64,000 nt of DNA, taken from assembly GCA_022036555.1 (NCBI GenBank), contig CM039140.1, positions 3,375,943 to 3,439,942 of the forward strand. The letters are read 5' to 3'. A program made the position numbers and the translations under genes. This stretch comes from Microstegium vimineum. Lineage: Eukaryota; Streptophyta; Magnoliopsida; Poales; Poaceae. The notes under the pieces are model-generated. The model was not told where the DNA came from and did not search any database. It saw only the letters and a list, made by a program, of their open reading frames with translations. Below, piece by piece: positions 47,201 to 56,138 of this stretch. Numbering within the stretch: the stretch's first letter is position 1; each line of letters starts with the position of its first letter.

Positions 47201-50200
47201 CGACGCGTACACCTCCAGTGACAACGACAAACCCGCCGCCAAGAAACAGAAAGAAGCAGAATCAACGACGACCACCGCCGACCTCATCTGCGACCAGACG
47301 CAGAGGCTACCAACACTAGACGACGCGTAAGGATTTCTAAATGTAGCAGTATCCCAATAGAAGTTTGTACTAGGTGCTCCCTCATCAATAAATAAAAGGT
47401 GCTTCATCTTCTATGCGTCCCATGTAACGAAACTAACTTGTGCAAAAACGCCCATGGCGTACCGATGACACCTGCACAAACGCCCACGGCGTACAGAGAC
47501 TTGTGCAAAAACGGCCACGGCATAACGATGACACCCGCACAAACACCCACGGCACACACCGACTTAAGCAAGACGCCCACGGCGCACGACGACGCGCGCG
47601 ACCAAGGCCACAACGTTCGACGACCTCTCCAAAACACTCCCATAGTGTTCGACGACCTCGCCAAAAAACTCGATAAGACGTTTCTCCAGACAGCCTGGCC
47701 GTGACTAGAAAGCTTCCGAAGTTGGCCTGCCGGTTAACCATAGCGAGTAGAAGTAGCTACCCTAAGCGCTATGATTACATCGACAGGCCTCCTCAGCAGT
47801 ATTTCCCCAGAAGCCGGGCGATACTGCTCGGGTCGGTAGCCATGAGGTCGCGCGCCCAGAATCTGTACACGACCACGATACGGTCGACGACTCTACAAGC
47901 AGTCCGACTTTGCGCCCAGCGTCTGCAGGAACGATCTCCACAGGCCCAAAGTCACGCCACGATCGAGCCTCTCGAAAAAAGGCACTGTCCCTGGCATCTC
48001 CCTAAGCGTGCATGAGTTGTTCGCCCTCTGCGCCATGGGTTGTCATTGCACGTCTCCTTGGGAATCCTTATGTATCCTACGCGTGCAGTGGCGCTAGCCC
48101 TACGATATGGACCATTTGAGAACCAAGGCTGAACGTTTCATCGCTATGGCTCACGACTTAGTAGGCAGTAAAGGACATACAAATGAAACAAAAGCTCACC
48201 GCCCGGATATATAACAGCTTTGCAGTTTTTCACTTACACGTCCAACCATTAGCACTCGAGCGACAAGTCATAGCTGTCCCGCAGCAAAGTAACAGATGAC
48301 AAAGTATCTTGACACACCAAAAGAGAAAGGGCAATGCTTCTAGAAAGCACCTGACGACTACAACCTCATCCTACTGATACGATAAGCGACCACCTCACTA
48401 ATATTCCTAGTCCAGAGATCGAACTCATGCCGAATCTGGCATTGCAAACTACAGTACATAATGATCCCAGACATGTTGCTACCTTCCAGACCAAAGCGAC
48501 GACACCCCTCCCAGACGCAAAGATGGGGCTCGACGACGACCACCAAGTTCGGAACATCCTCCGGGGCATGAATCCACCGCCGCCTTCGGATGACATGAAG
48601 ATCATCACGAGAACGCTCCTGGAGACTACGAAGGCCTTGATCGCAAAACTGACCGTCGGGAAGGGCACACCCGCCAAGACGATCGATGAGGGCAGGCGTC
48701 TCTGAGTTCGCCAAATCTGCATAATACAGCATCATGGCCTTAAAATACATCGCGACACCGTCGCCAACCGCCACCACTCTACCAATAAGCGATTGTCCAA
48801 CAGGGTCTTGTCCCCACAGCATCAGTAGCTCCAGGCCACGAAAGAACAGAGCTTCCCGGTGGTCGGCATCAAGAAAGCGCTACTCGAAGGCAGTCTCCAG
48901 AAAAGGGTAGTAGGGCCGACAATAGTCCTGGACGCGCCGAAGGGACAAAAGCCGAATCGTCAACGGATCATCGCAGAAGTCGCGGAAGAGGCGGCAAATT
49001 GGGCGAATCTTCACATACTCACGCACATTGTCACCGTTGTCGATCACATGAAGAAGGATCCGAAACACCAAGTCCTCCGGCAGGGCCAGCATGGCGGCAA
49101 GATCCATCGCAAGATGAGCGCCACCCGCCTCCATCAAACCTGGCACAAGACTAAGCATCGACAAAACCCTCTCAAGACCTTGCGACTAAGCAATGCAAAG
49201 GAAATCAACACAATAGGGATCGGTACTCACCCGGATCTTCACGGGGATATATAGCCGAATCTCCGTCCTGATCGGATATCTCGAGCAATAAAGTCGCGCC
49301 TCTTCGAATCCTACACACGCTCGGGTGAAGACCAAAAGACGCGACTGTTCCCGTTCCGCCGCGGATTCATCCTTTATACAAGCGGCGCGGCGCTTCGTCC
49401 CCCAAGGTTTTTGGGACACCTCAACGGCCAAATATGGAACCGCCACGACACCAATTTCCCAGCCACGATTTGGGTCGCTAACCGCACGGTTAATTCGGCC
49501 CAATACCTCCCTTTACAGTATTTTGTATTTCTTTCCAGATAATTTCCATGATTTTTGGCTATTATTTCTTAAAACACCACTAACACCACAGTCCCGGGGA
49601 CTGGATGCACGACTCCGTTACGGTTTCTTTTTTGGCAGAAACAGCAGCACAGCTACAATACACCAGTCAAAAAAAGTCTTGCAGGACATTTGCTACAGCG
49701 CCACTCGGGATCTTCGCCGATGGTAGATGACGACTCAGCCACCTGCTCGTAGGCCCGACCAGGCTCGGGTACTCCGCCTAGGATTACACCGAACAAGGCT
49801 CGGGGACTGTTGCAGCGGCACAGGAGCAAGTGGCACCGAAAACCGAAGAACCCGGGAACTGCAACTCGGGGACTGCGAATAAAGAAATTTAACCCCGACG
49901 CAAGAACTTTCCATTTCCTTGCATCATGCTCGAGGACTACCGGTATTCGCAGTCGTTTCTACTAAACTCTCATTCCAGCATTTTTTCTATAAATCCTGAT
50001 ACAAGAACTCTACAAGTCTCTTACATCAGGCTCGGGGACTGCGGGTTTGCACTCGTTTTTTGCAAAACTCATACTCTTCTCGTTATTTACACTTGTCCAT
50101 GCATCTTTTATCTTTATAAAGTTTGGCACCACGTGCATACTTCACCTACTACCAAGCTCGGGGACTAAGTGGGTACACTTCACCTTGCGGTGAATGTACT

Positions 50201-52091
50201 TATTTTCTTCTCAACAAACCTCTGTTGTTTCCTGTTGTCTTATTGCAAAGCTTAAGTGGGTACACTTCACCAGGGAACAAGCCGTTCAAAAGTTTTTTCC
50301 TTCTTCAGCACGTCACATCCTCCTGATGAATAGACGCAACATCCATCGAAGGCGACCTGCTCGCACACCAAACTACGACATTCTCGACCAGCTCAACCTG
50401 GTCGGGAGGCTTCTCCAAACGGTACCCCGACCAGTTAGCCGGGTCGGGACTATGTAATGATGACTTCAACCAATGGCGACGAGGTGTCCACCTCCGAAGA
50501 CGATGCTGCTGACTCGTCAGAAGAATATAACGTGCTCGGGGACTTGTTAGGGATATTACCTCAGCATATCCCCAGGGACCTTATGGGTCTGCCACGACCA
50601 GACGACGGCCCAGCCCACGAGGCCTTGCGGCACGCGACCAGCTCGTCGTGCTCGCCAAGGACTCCGAAGAAGCCTTGCTCGCCAAGAAAAATCCTAGAAG
50701 ATAAGCTCGGATCCCTTACCTAAAGGGGCCGATCGTAATCTGTTAGGATATAGAAACTGTAACGCTGCTCTCTGGCTATATAAGGCGAGCAGGAACCCCC
50801 TCCAAAACGATCCTACACAATCCCCTAGATCGCATCTATGGGTCTTGTAACCTAATACTCATATCAGTCCAACCACCAAAACACGGGACGTAGGGTATTA
50901 CGGTGATTTGCCGGCCTGAACCTGTCTAAATCGCCGTGTCTACGCTCTCTGTGTTACGCTTGATCGTCGTCGCCACACCCGCCTACAATCTACTACCATG
51001 GGGTACCCCTAGGTAGACTGCGACGCGTATTTCGTCAACAAGTTTGATCACTCGTCTTATTCAATTTTTTTTTTTGCAAAATATCATTTTTTTGTGTGGC
51101 TTGATTATTTAATAAATGGTCTATATGAATGACTTAAATTTGACTATGTTTGTACAATTTTTTTGAATAAGACGAGTAGTCAAACTTGAGGTCATAAAAG
51201 TCAAACAAATTATAAATTAAAACGGAGGGAGTATATGTGTACTTAGTTGAAACTTAAGTTTAAATTAAACTATGAAGGATTTTAATTTATTGCCGTTTAT
51301 GTTTGGACTTTCAAAGTATGATCTTATTAGTCACTATAAGTTTTTATCTCAAGTTAAGTTGAAACTCATGTGTTGATTGTACTTTTTATACAAAAAACTA
51401 TTTTTTGTTTTTTTATTAAAGTTACAAATTTTATGTCATGGACTGCATTTTTAATTACCGTGAAATTAATACCATGTCACATTAGAGCAAAAGACTGCAC
51501 TAACATCTAAGAAAGATTGCTTATTTTATTTTTACGTCATCGTGCAACAATTAATTAACCACTAGTCCACGAAGATCGAGCAAAAGACTGCGCCTGTCTT
51601 ATTATTAGTTTATCATTTCTCCTGCATCTCGTGTGCCTGATATTTTTTTTGTTGGTGCTCAAATAACATACAATTTTGTCATTGTTTGCTTCATTGGCTG
51701 TAAAAAAATGTTGGTTGTCTCATGTAAATTTTCTTTTTAACTGTACTAGCTAGTTGTCTCTTGTGAGTTGTTGGCATCTAAAATATAGCAACTCCCTTAT
51801 TAGTTTATTACTGGGATTGGCTGCTGGAGTGGCACAAGATGCAATCAAGAAGCAAACGAACCACAAGATGGAATCAGGCATGCTGTTTTATGGAGTGCCA
51901 TATCTAAAGAACAGGAAATGAAGCCAGGAGCCAGCAGCAGAGAGCGCACCTGAGACGCCAATGTCGTAGCCGAAGATGAGGCCGCAGGAAGCGGCCATGA
52001 GGCTGGTGACCGCGACGGAGAACGTCACGCCGCCGCTGTAGTCGCGCGCCCGGCCACCACCCTCCACCGCGAAGAACACTTCTCCAGCCAT
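20250..52091 (-). CDS. STP/MST-type monosaccharide transporter, gene 3 (three exons, 30-kb first intron)
   Basis: Exon 1 is 51950-52091, exon 2 21480-21799 and exon 3 20250-21296. Splice ends are GT-AG. Exon 1 ends in the same phase-1 GYDIGVS/G as in genes 1 and 2, and exon 2 opens with GVTQMDSF, so the parts fit. No other exon 1 exists between 21800 and 51949. The joined product is about 502 residues, with 12 predicted helices, GRILLGFGVGF, PETKGVP and the lid cysteines. TM7 reads FDLTGMV instead of QQLTGIN. Its intron at FTAQ/AAPLY is absent from gene 1, and gene 1's intron at MICQ/VAIS is absent here. A TAG after KKFVV removes the last ten or so residues found in gene 1. All exons are open. 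The unproved part is whether the 30-kb intron is spliced. Confidence 0.7.
21800..23333. other. Part of gene 3 intron 1, no gene seen
   Basis: The sequence is AT-rich and without recognisable coding content. A half copy of the GTTCGTTTGGC-type MITE lies around 21860-21945. Confidence 0.4.
23334..23436. mobile_element. Foldback MITE (GCATGTTCGTTTGGC ends)
   Basis: GCATGTTCGTTTGGC and GCCAAGCGAACATGC are exact inverted ends around about 100 bases. This family is common in grasses and probably hAT-derived. Confidence 0.75.
23543..23665. mobile_element. Foldback MITE (GCCTGTTCGTTTGGC ends)
   Basis: GCCTGTTCGTTTGGCTGA pairs with the complement of GCTAAACGAACAGGC at the right end. It is related to the neighbouring element at 23334-23436 and lies about 200 bases outside the large CACTA element. 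Confidence 0.75.
24783..25300 (+). pseudogene. zf-GRF domain and membrane-anchor gene of the CACTA element
   Basis: Exons are 24783-24953 and 25055-25300 with a GT-AG intron. Exon 1 carries LITCGKYMQKTVKEY and NNGRIFYKCP, and exon 2 carries WDGTGCHD..YWEEDY. Together these form a GRF-type zinc-finger pattern. A C-terminal hydrophobic segment (IILLKCILGFLCIVLAVLAY) follows a short charged linker. A TAG at 25079-25081 interrupts the zinc finger. Such genes recur beside TNP2 in grass CACTA elements; their role is unknown. Confidence 0.65.
25444..29104 (+). pseudogene. TNP2-like CACTA transposase, broken
   Basis: The reading starts with a transposase-associated domain (WMYNVDRRSKEF, CPCTLCKN, HLLKSGFM). 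It continues with Transposase_21-type sequence (CPNDCILYRG, ECPVCKASRYKIR, WYAPIIPRLKRLF), then DUF4218-like sequence (RHAIDVMHLTKNVF at 27440-28227), then DUF4216-like sequence (28500-29104, YYGRIVEIWELHY). The frame shifts near 25915. Stops occur near 26123 and 26228 and in the region just before 26880. An unrelated insert of roughly 250 bases lies at about 27090-27340, and a further shift in an A run is near 28420. The element therefore needs transposase from elsewhere. Confidence 0.85.
29730..30310. repeat. CA microsatellite, telomere-like CCCTAAA repeats and CTAAGTGTCTACCC minisatellite
   Basis: A CA-rich tract (29730-29760) leads into four to five CCCTAAA units (29772-29810), the plant telomere repeat. 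These are followed by about 18 degenerate copies of CTAAGTGTCTACCC up to 30300. The array lies between the transposase and the second gene of the CACTA element, immediately before that gene's start. Confidence 0.85.
30736..36474. mobile_element. Putative solo LTR or LTR-only element, 5.7 kb (TSD GTTAC)
   Basis: It begins TGTAACAACCC, ends GATCGTTGCA and is flanked by GTTAC on both sides (30731-30735, 36475-36479). Removing it rejoins the host frame exactly (HCGY to LVRDRLP). No gag or pol domain was found, and the two ends are not direct repeats of each other, so a single long LTR is the simplest reading. Length and TGTAAC ends suggest a Tekay/Del-like gypsy family, but this is inference. The many GC-rich open frames at 31300-32850 look like compositional artefacts. 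Confidence 0.75.
31662..31667 (+). promoter_or_regulatory. Candidate TATA box in the long LTR
   Basis: CTATAAAGACC in a GC-rich setting is followed by a CT-rich leader, a typical LTR core promoter (U3/R boundary). Confidence 0.5.
37097..39259. mobile_element. LTR-type insertion, family shared with 63184
   Basis: It starts TGAAAGGTCCTTGTGTGATT and matches the sequence beginning at 63184 over the whole visible overlap. It interrupts the Transposase_24 part of the CACTA gene. The right boundary is uncertain, because no second CCTGG duplication was found and some host sequence seems lost. The part at 37790-38220 is rich in GTCCGGAC palindromes, and the part at 38860-39200 repeats GCTTGTGTAGCTT-like words. 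Confidence 0.65.
42500..42910. mobile_element. Candidate MITE with CTAGAGTATCTTTAAGAG ends
   Basis: The left CTAGAGTATCTTTAAGAG and right CTTGAAGATGCTCTTAG are imperfect inverted repeats, as in Tourist-like grass MITEs. The interior is AT-rich. Confidence 0.45.
42957..43225. mobile_element. Diverged Stowaway-like MITE
   Basis: TACTCCCTCTGTATCC at the left, a shared CACGGTCTC interior and AACATCATATCGAGACC at the right match the 5721-5974 family with mutations. Confidence 0.6.
43733..43780. mobile_element. Left part of a Stowaway-like MITE split by the gypsy element
   Basis: It starts TACTCCGTTTCAATTTATAA and runs to AGTTT, where the gypsy element enters. The remainder is at 51041-51233. The intact relative at 54344-54581 shows the expected continuous order. 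Confidence 0.85.
43781..44276 (+). repeat. 5' LTR of the gypsy element
   Basis: It is 496 bp long and starts TGTTGGTGATATTAGC. A TATATAA box at 44010-44016 precedes the likely transcription start, and a CCTAATACTCATATCA-type R/U5 region follows. Confidence 0.92.
44312..47064 (+). pseudogene. Gypsy gag and partial aspartic protease
   Basis: The N-terminal part opens with MARQAVTFPDS and runs to a TAG at 45059. A second frame from about 44965 carries on (NLQYEFEMMGDVPVYSTL, then arginine-rich repeats) to a TAG at 45670. It then continues in frame through the Retrotrans_gag domain (EQWASTYEIVVHAARGDQD, DLKEIFIETYKAKC, SLREYIRHFSDKRLS). A zinc-knuckle-like CPIHKNSKHSLRNC follows, then a protease-type VLVDGGSAINIIF at about 46800. 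The frame is lost near 46900. The conserved Asp-Gly-Gly-Ser of retropepsin-like proteases is kept, but the element cannot make an intact Gag-protease now. Confidence 0.8.
47437..47597 (+). repeat. 63-bp tandem repeat in the gypsy 3' region
   Basis: Two copies of a 63-base unit starting CTTGTGCAAAAACG lie at 47437-47499 and 47500-47562, with a partial third after them. Each unit itself contains two related halves around CACAAACGCCCACGGCG. Confidence 0.75.
48358..49164 (-). pseudogene. Antisense F-box-like gene carried by the gypsy element
   Basis: One minus-strand frame of 268 codons runs through with a single TAG at 48880-48882. The start is ATG 49164 or, nearer the domain, 49107. The N-terminus MLALPEDLVFRILLHV..PICRLFRDFCDDP looks like an F-box helix set. 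The middle contains FLDADHREALFFRGLELL and GVAMYFKAMMLYYAD, resembling the SEL1/TPR-like part of plant F-box proteins of the At2g35280 type. The C-terminus (CVWEGCRRF, YCSLQCQIRHEFDLWT) holds a Cys pattern that may bind zinc. F-box proteins act as substrate receptors in SCF ubiquitin ligases. Its presence, antisense, where pol should be suggests gene capture. The family assignment is from motif recognition only. Confidence 0.55.
49246..49254 (-). promoter_or_regulatory. Candidate TATA box of the antisense F-box-like gene
   Basis: GGCTATATATCC on the minus strand lies about 85 bases upstream of ATG 49164. It suggests the antisense gene has or had its own promoter inside the retrotransposon. 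Confidence 0.45.
50545..51040 (+). repeat. 3' LTR of the gypsy element
   Basis: It is 496 bp long, a direct repeat of 43781-44276 with scattered substitutions and small indels. The TATATAA box is at 50777-50783. In this position it could drive transcription outward toward 51 kb. Confidence 0.92.
51041..51233. mobile_element. Right part of the MITE split by the gypsy element
   Basis: It continues from AGTTT with GATCACTCGTCTTATTCAA and ends AAACGGAGGGAGTA, the inverted repeat of the left end at 43733. Confidence 0.85.
51234..51949. other. Start of gene 3 intron 1, no other feature seen
   Basis: This AT-rich sequence lies immediately after exon 1 in gene orientation. No coding or RNA feature was recognised. 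Confidence 0.4.
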
Positions 52092-52211
52092 TTTTACGTT
52101 TCTCTCTCGATCGAGCCGGAGAGGCCGCCGCGGGTCCGAGCTTGCAGGTTTTCCGATGGTTTTGGTGCTTTGCTGCAGGATTCAGCCGTTCAGCGTTAAG
52201 TTGGATCTTGG

Positions 52212-52219
52212 ATATATAT
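52212..52219 (-). promoter_or_regulatory. Candidate TATA box of transporter gene 3
   Basis: CATATATATC on the minus strand lies about 120 bases upstream of the exon 1 ATG at 52091. It matches the placement in genes 1 and 2 and supports exon 1 as a genuine first exon. Confidence 0.55.
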
Positions 52220-52686
52220 GTGGGAGGGAATGGAGGCTCGCTATCGCAGTATCGCTATAGGGGCTGCTCCACCAACTATATTATGGGCCCATGGATTTGA
52301 CGGGGGAGAGATTAGCAAGAAGTCAACTAATTGGGTGAATAAGCAGCAGCAAGGAGAGCAAGGCGGAATACTCCATAGACCAAAAATCCAAAATACATAT
52401 ATAATAATTGGCTCGTGTGTGCGCTGTTGCGTTTCCAGCGAGATAACTCGTTTCTTTTTATTAGATAGTAATCAGTGAGAATCACACAAAAGCCAAAACA
52501 ACTGTGCACGACGTACGCTTGTTATTGTCAGCTCATCTGAATGGTCTTAACAAAACATAAGCTTCTTCTTTCAGCAAAAGCCCATCAAATTGAAGTGTTC
52601 CTCTCCTCTGTTCTATGGTATACCATAGAAGCAACCACCGGAAGTAGTGCACTTAACCACAAAGCTAGAATTGTCTGAAGACACCT

Positions 52687-52764
52687 TTAGGTCTTGTTTG
52701 GATGCGCATGTATCTCCCTCAAACCACATAAGGCCAATACATGCGCATCCAAACAAGGCCTTAG
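52687..52764. repeat. Compact foldback with 26-base arms
   Basis: The left arm at 52687-52713 (core CTTGTTTGGATGCGCATGTAT) is matched almost perfectly by the complement at 52737-52764, around a 23-base loop. The GCCTTGTTTGG ends resemble grass MITE termini. It lies about 600 bases upstream of gene 3 exon 1. Confidence 0.85.
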
Positions 52765-53126
52765 AATAGAAAAGTAATACCATAACAGGATATCGACAAT
52801 GCCAACTCAATAGAGGGACGGGTTTCACCCGCAACCCTCTAGCATCACATGGAGTAGATGTACAAACTGGATGTCTCTAATGAGGAAAATGACAATATCT
52901 ATATGCGGTGGCGACTAGGCATTTGCATTGACCAGGCTCTACTAACCCACCAAGGGTGCAATTGGAGCATGTCCATGTCACTGGGAAAGGAGGACCAAAA
53001 GGGAGCCAGAGAGGTAGCCGAGCGACGCATGAAACGGTATAATCTGACTAGGTAAAGCAGCAACAAGTGATTGTCATTTATGTCCAGCCTACAGCCAATA
53101 GCACCACCGCTTGGACCAACATCATA

Positions 53127-53600
53127 CACTACTACAGAATAGACCTTTAGTCGATCCGTCGATGTCCAAAATGTGCAATAGTCTCGGCAATTTTTTTTTG
53201 TTTGGGACAAATAGACCTTTAGTCCCGATTGGTAACAGCAACCCGGACTAAAAATTTCCCTTAGTCTCAGTTGGTGTTATGAACCGGGACTAAAGATACC
53301 AAAACCTTTAGTTCTAGTTGGTAACAATCCAGACTAAAGGTAGACCCTTTAATCCCGGTTGGTATTACGAATCGGGATGTTGTTACAAACCGGGACTAAA
53401 GATCCCTTGATGAGTTGGTTCAAAAGAAAAATGTCTCCATTAGTAGATGTGTTGTGTATGTGGGGTGGTAAGCTATGCGTAAGGCAATGTATGAGGTCTT
53501 GGGTTCGAATATTAGAGGTGCAATGGTGGGAAGCATTATTTCTTTTTATGTTGGGGGATCCAAACCATGACTAAAAGAAAGGACTTTTAGTCCCGAAATC
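53127..53600. mobile_element. One end of a CACTA element (truncated)
   Basis: CACTACTACAGAATAGACC is followed by six or more copies of TTTAGTCCCGGTTGGT in both orientations, as in the termini of the 23861-42472 element. No matching right end or transposase is present, so this is a remnant or a solo end. Confidence 0.75.
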
Positions 53601-54343
53601 TATATCTATACCTTTGGTCTTTTGTTTCTTTGGAGAATATTCGATTTTGGGTAGTGCATGTAGTTTCATTTTTTTTTTCAATCGAAGCATATATGCAGAA
53701 ACAAATTAATTCTAACAATCTATATCTATACCTAATATTTAAGAGTGATAATTTCTGTCTTTCATTTCTCGCTCTACCTTTTGTTCCCCGTCCCTCGCTA
53801 CTCTTTCGTTCCTTGATCCGTTGTCACTCACTCTCACCCTTCTTTTTTGAAAGAAGAGCGTGGAGTAGAGCTCACTAGTATATTTAGCCTAGCTTGAAAT
53901 TCGCTTTAGTAAGGACTCCAGCCCAAGACCTCAAAGAGCTGCTACTAGAACCATCTATCCAACTCAGCTAGAGGCCCATTTGTCACTCTAACCCTTCTTG
54001 CATTGTGCTTGGAGGTGCAAAACTTTTAGTTGCGATCGCACTAATGTTATGGTTAGCCACCCAAACTTGTTCACACCGTCACAGCACGCGTGAGGGTTAG
54101 TTGCACGCCTGCCACCTTTATTAAACTTACAAGAAATACACACAATAGTTATATTTTTAAGTTTTTATGATAAATTTATATATTTAAGTTGAACCAATCT
54201 CATATATTTATACACATACATTTGGGACATACAGGACTTATTCCTTTATTATACTAGCACTTTATTAGGAGTCTTAGAGTTATTTGGTTTATTAGGATTA
54301 GATCAAGCCTAATTAAATCCATTATAACACACATCATGTTTGC
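53601..54343. other. Intergenic, no gene seen
   Basis: The sequence is AT-rich. TAGAACCATCTATCCAACTCAGCTAGAGG near 53948 resembles the T-arm to anticodon part of a tRNA-like retroelement sequence but does not form a convincing cloverleaf. Confidence 0.3.
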
Positions 54344-54581
54344 TACTCCTTCCGTTTAAAATTATAATTGATTTGATTTTTTTACATCAAGTTTAACCAC
54401 TCGTCTTATTCAAAAAATTTGTGCAAACATCATCAAATTTAAGTCATTCTTATAGACCATTTATTAAATAAGTAAGTCGCAACAAAAGTAGTGATATTTT
54501 GTAAAAAAATATTGAATAAGACGGTGGTCAAACTTGAGGTTAAAAAAGTTAAATGAACTATAACGTGGAACTAAGGGAGTA
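54344..54581. mobile_element. Stowaway-like MITE, intact relative of the split copy
   Basis: The ends TACTCCTTCCGTTTAAAATT and AACTAAGGGAGTA, and the interior ACCACTCGTCTTATTCAAAA, match the MITE at 43733/51233. Confidence 0.8.
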
Positions 54582-55135
54582 GTTAATAGCAATAGCGAAT
54601 TTGTGGAAAAAAAATCGTCAGAATATGCAAATACACACTCTTTAATACTAATTCACTAGGTACACACGCTTCCACGCGTGTGTTTTAATTTTCCGCAAAA
54701 GTATATTCTCTCAATGCTCCTACTTATTTTATGCACCAGAAGGATAATTAGTAGTTGATAATCGTACAGATGTACTAGTATAGTACTCAACATGCTCACG
54801 TGTCTAAGATTCTGTAAAGGTATGCGATATAGACTCCGAACAGACTACACATATTTTCTTCTTATAAAAGTATACTAGTTAGGTCCAAACCTTTCACAAC
54901 TTGATCTCAGTTGAAAACTGAGTGTGACTCGCCCATCATTTTCAAGTAGATAGTGAGGCTGGGTGGTATTTTCCTTTTTTTTAAAATAGTGTGTTCCTGG
55001 CGCCGGATACAATAAACGAAGCTACAAGTCTGGTATATAGTCTGCAGAGGACCGGCAGAGGATCGTCAGTACAATTCAAGCCTGGCCATCAGATTATCTG
55101 CTACACCATTATAGTTTGTGGACATCTAAAAAATA

Positions 55136-55394
55136 GTATTCCCTTCATCCCAAAATACAAGTCATTCTATGAATCTTAGTGAATCAAAGCATTTTAAGTT
55201 TGATCAAATTTATATGATAATATAATAACATTTATAATGTTAACTAAGTATTATTAAATTCTTTATCAATTATATTTTCATAATATATTTTTTTAATGTC
55301 ATAAATCTTTATAATTTTATCTATAGGTTTAATCAATCTTAAGATACTTTGACTCTTCAAGATTGCAATGATTTATAATTTGAAATGGAGAAAA
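55136..55394. mobile_element. Stowaway-like MITE
   Basis: CCCTTCATCCCAAAATACAA at the left and TTATAATTTGAAATGGAG at the right are inverted, with an AT-rich interior containing TTTGATCAAATTTATA. Neighbouring sequence to 56138 shows no gene. Confidence 0.7.
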
Positions 55395-56138
55395 TACAGT
55401 TAGAGAACTCTAAATACATAAAAAGTTTGATCTCACTCAACAGATTTACAAACAGAGATCTTTCCAAGCATTGATCATTTAAGGCCCTAGCAATAACAGT
55501 TGCATCAATCTCTAAAATAACTCCCCTCATTCCTAGTAGAGTTGCATGCTCCAGCCTCCAGACCTTTTAGAGCAAGGCTAATAATTTATTAGCCAGCTGC
55601 ATGCTGTAAGCCAGTGCCATGTCATATACAGCTAGTCATATATAGCCAACTCATATTATAGGTTAGTTGTTTAACTAGTTGCACTTGAGATTGTGGATAT
55701 TTTAATGTTTACATGTACATACAATTTGTTGTGACAGTAAATCTTTGTGGCCATACGTGCATACTCATGCAACCAAATATATCTAACATCGATCAATCTG
55801 CTGCTTGAATGTATTATGTTTTTCTTAAAAAAATCAGGAAACCATAACCACCAGATGGGTGAGAATCCGGTCACCAGAGGCCAGCTCAACACAAATAAAC
55901 CAAAAAAAAAATCAAAATCGTCTTCAAGCCATCCGCAGGACACATTCTTTCAATCAACTCAACTATTGGTTCTGAATTTCTAATAGAAGCAGCAACCTAG
56001 CATCCCTTTGCACATATGCAGTACACAAGCAATGAACAACAAACATACCTTACGCATCTCCCAAGGGCCACGAGGAATGGCTTTTAGAACTTCTGTACAT
56101 AAATGGTCTTCTCTAAAACTAGAGCCTCTTGTATGTAG

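Larger units (their letters stand above)
43781..51040 (+). mobile_element. Non-autonomous Ty3-gypsy retrotransposon, 7.26 kb (TSD AGTTT)
   Basis: Two 496-bp LTRs (43781-44276 and 50545-51040) begin TGTTRG and end ACA. They are closely similar by eye and flanked by AGTTT at 43776-43780 and 51041-51045. GTTGGCGCGCCAGGTAGGGG follows the 5' LTR as a likely primer-binding region, and GCTCGGGGACT precedes the 3' LTR. Gag and the start of a protease are present, but no reverse transcriptase, RNase H or integrase. The last 3.4 kb hold tandem repeats and antisense frames. The Gag type suggests a Tat/RIRE2-like lineage. It must rely on enzymes from related elements. Confidence 0.92.

Noticed and set aside
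53940..53975. tRNA-like segment (CTATCCAACTCAGCTAGAGG)
   Set aside because: Only part of a tRNA-like pattern is present and a full cloverleaf cannot be drawn.
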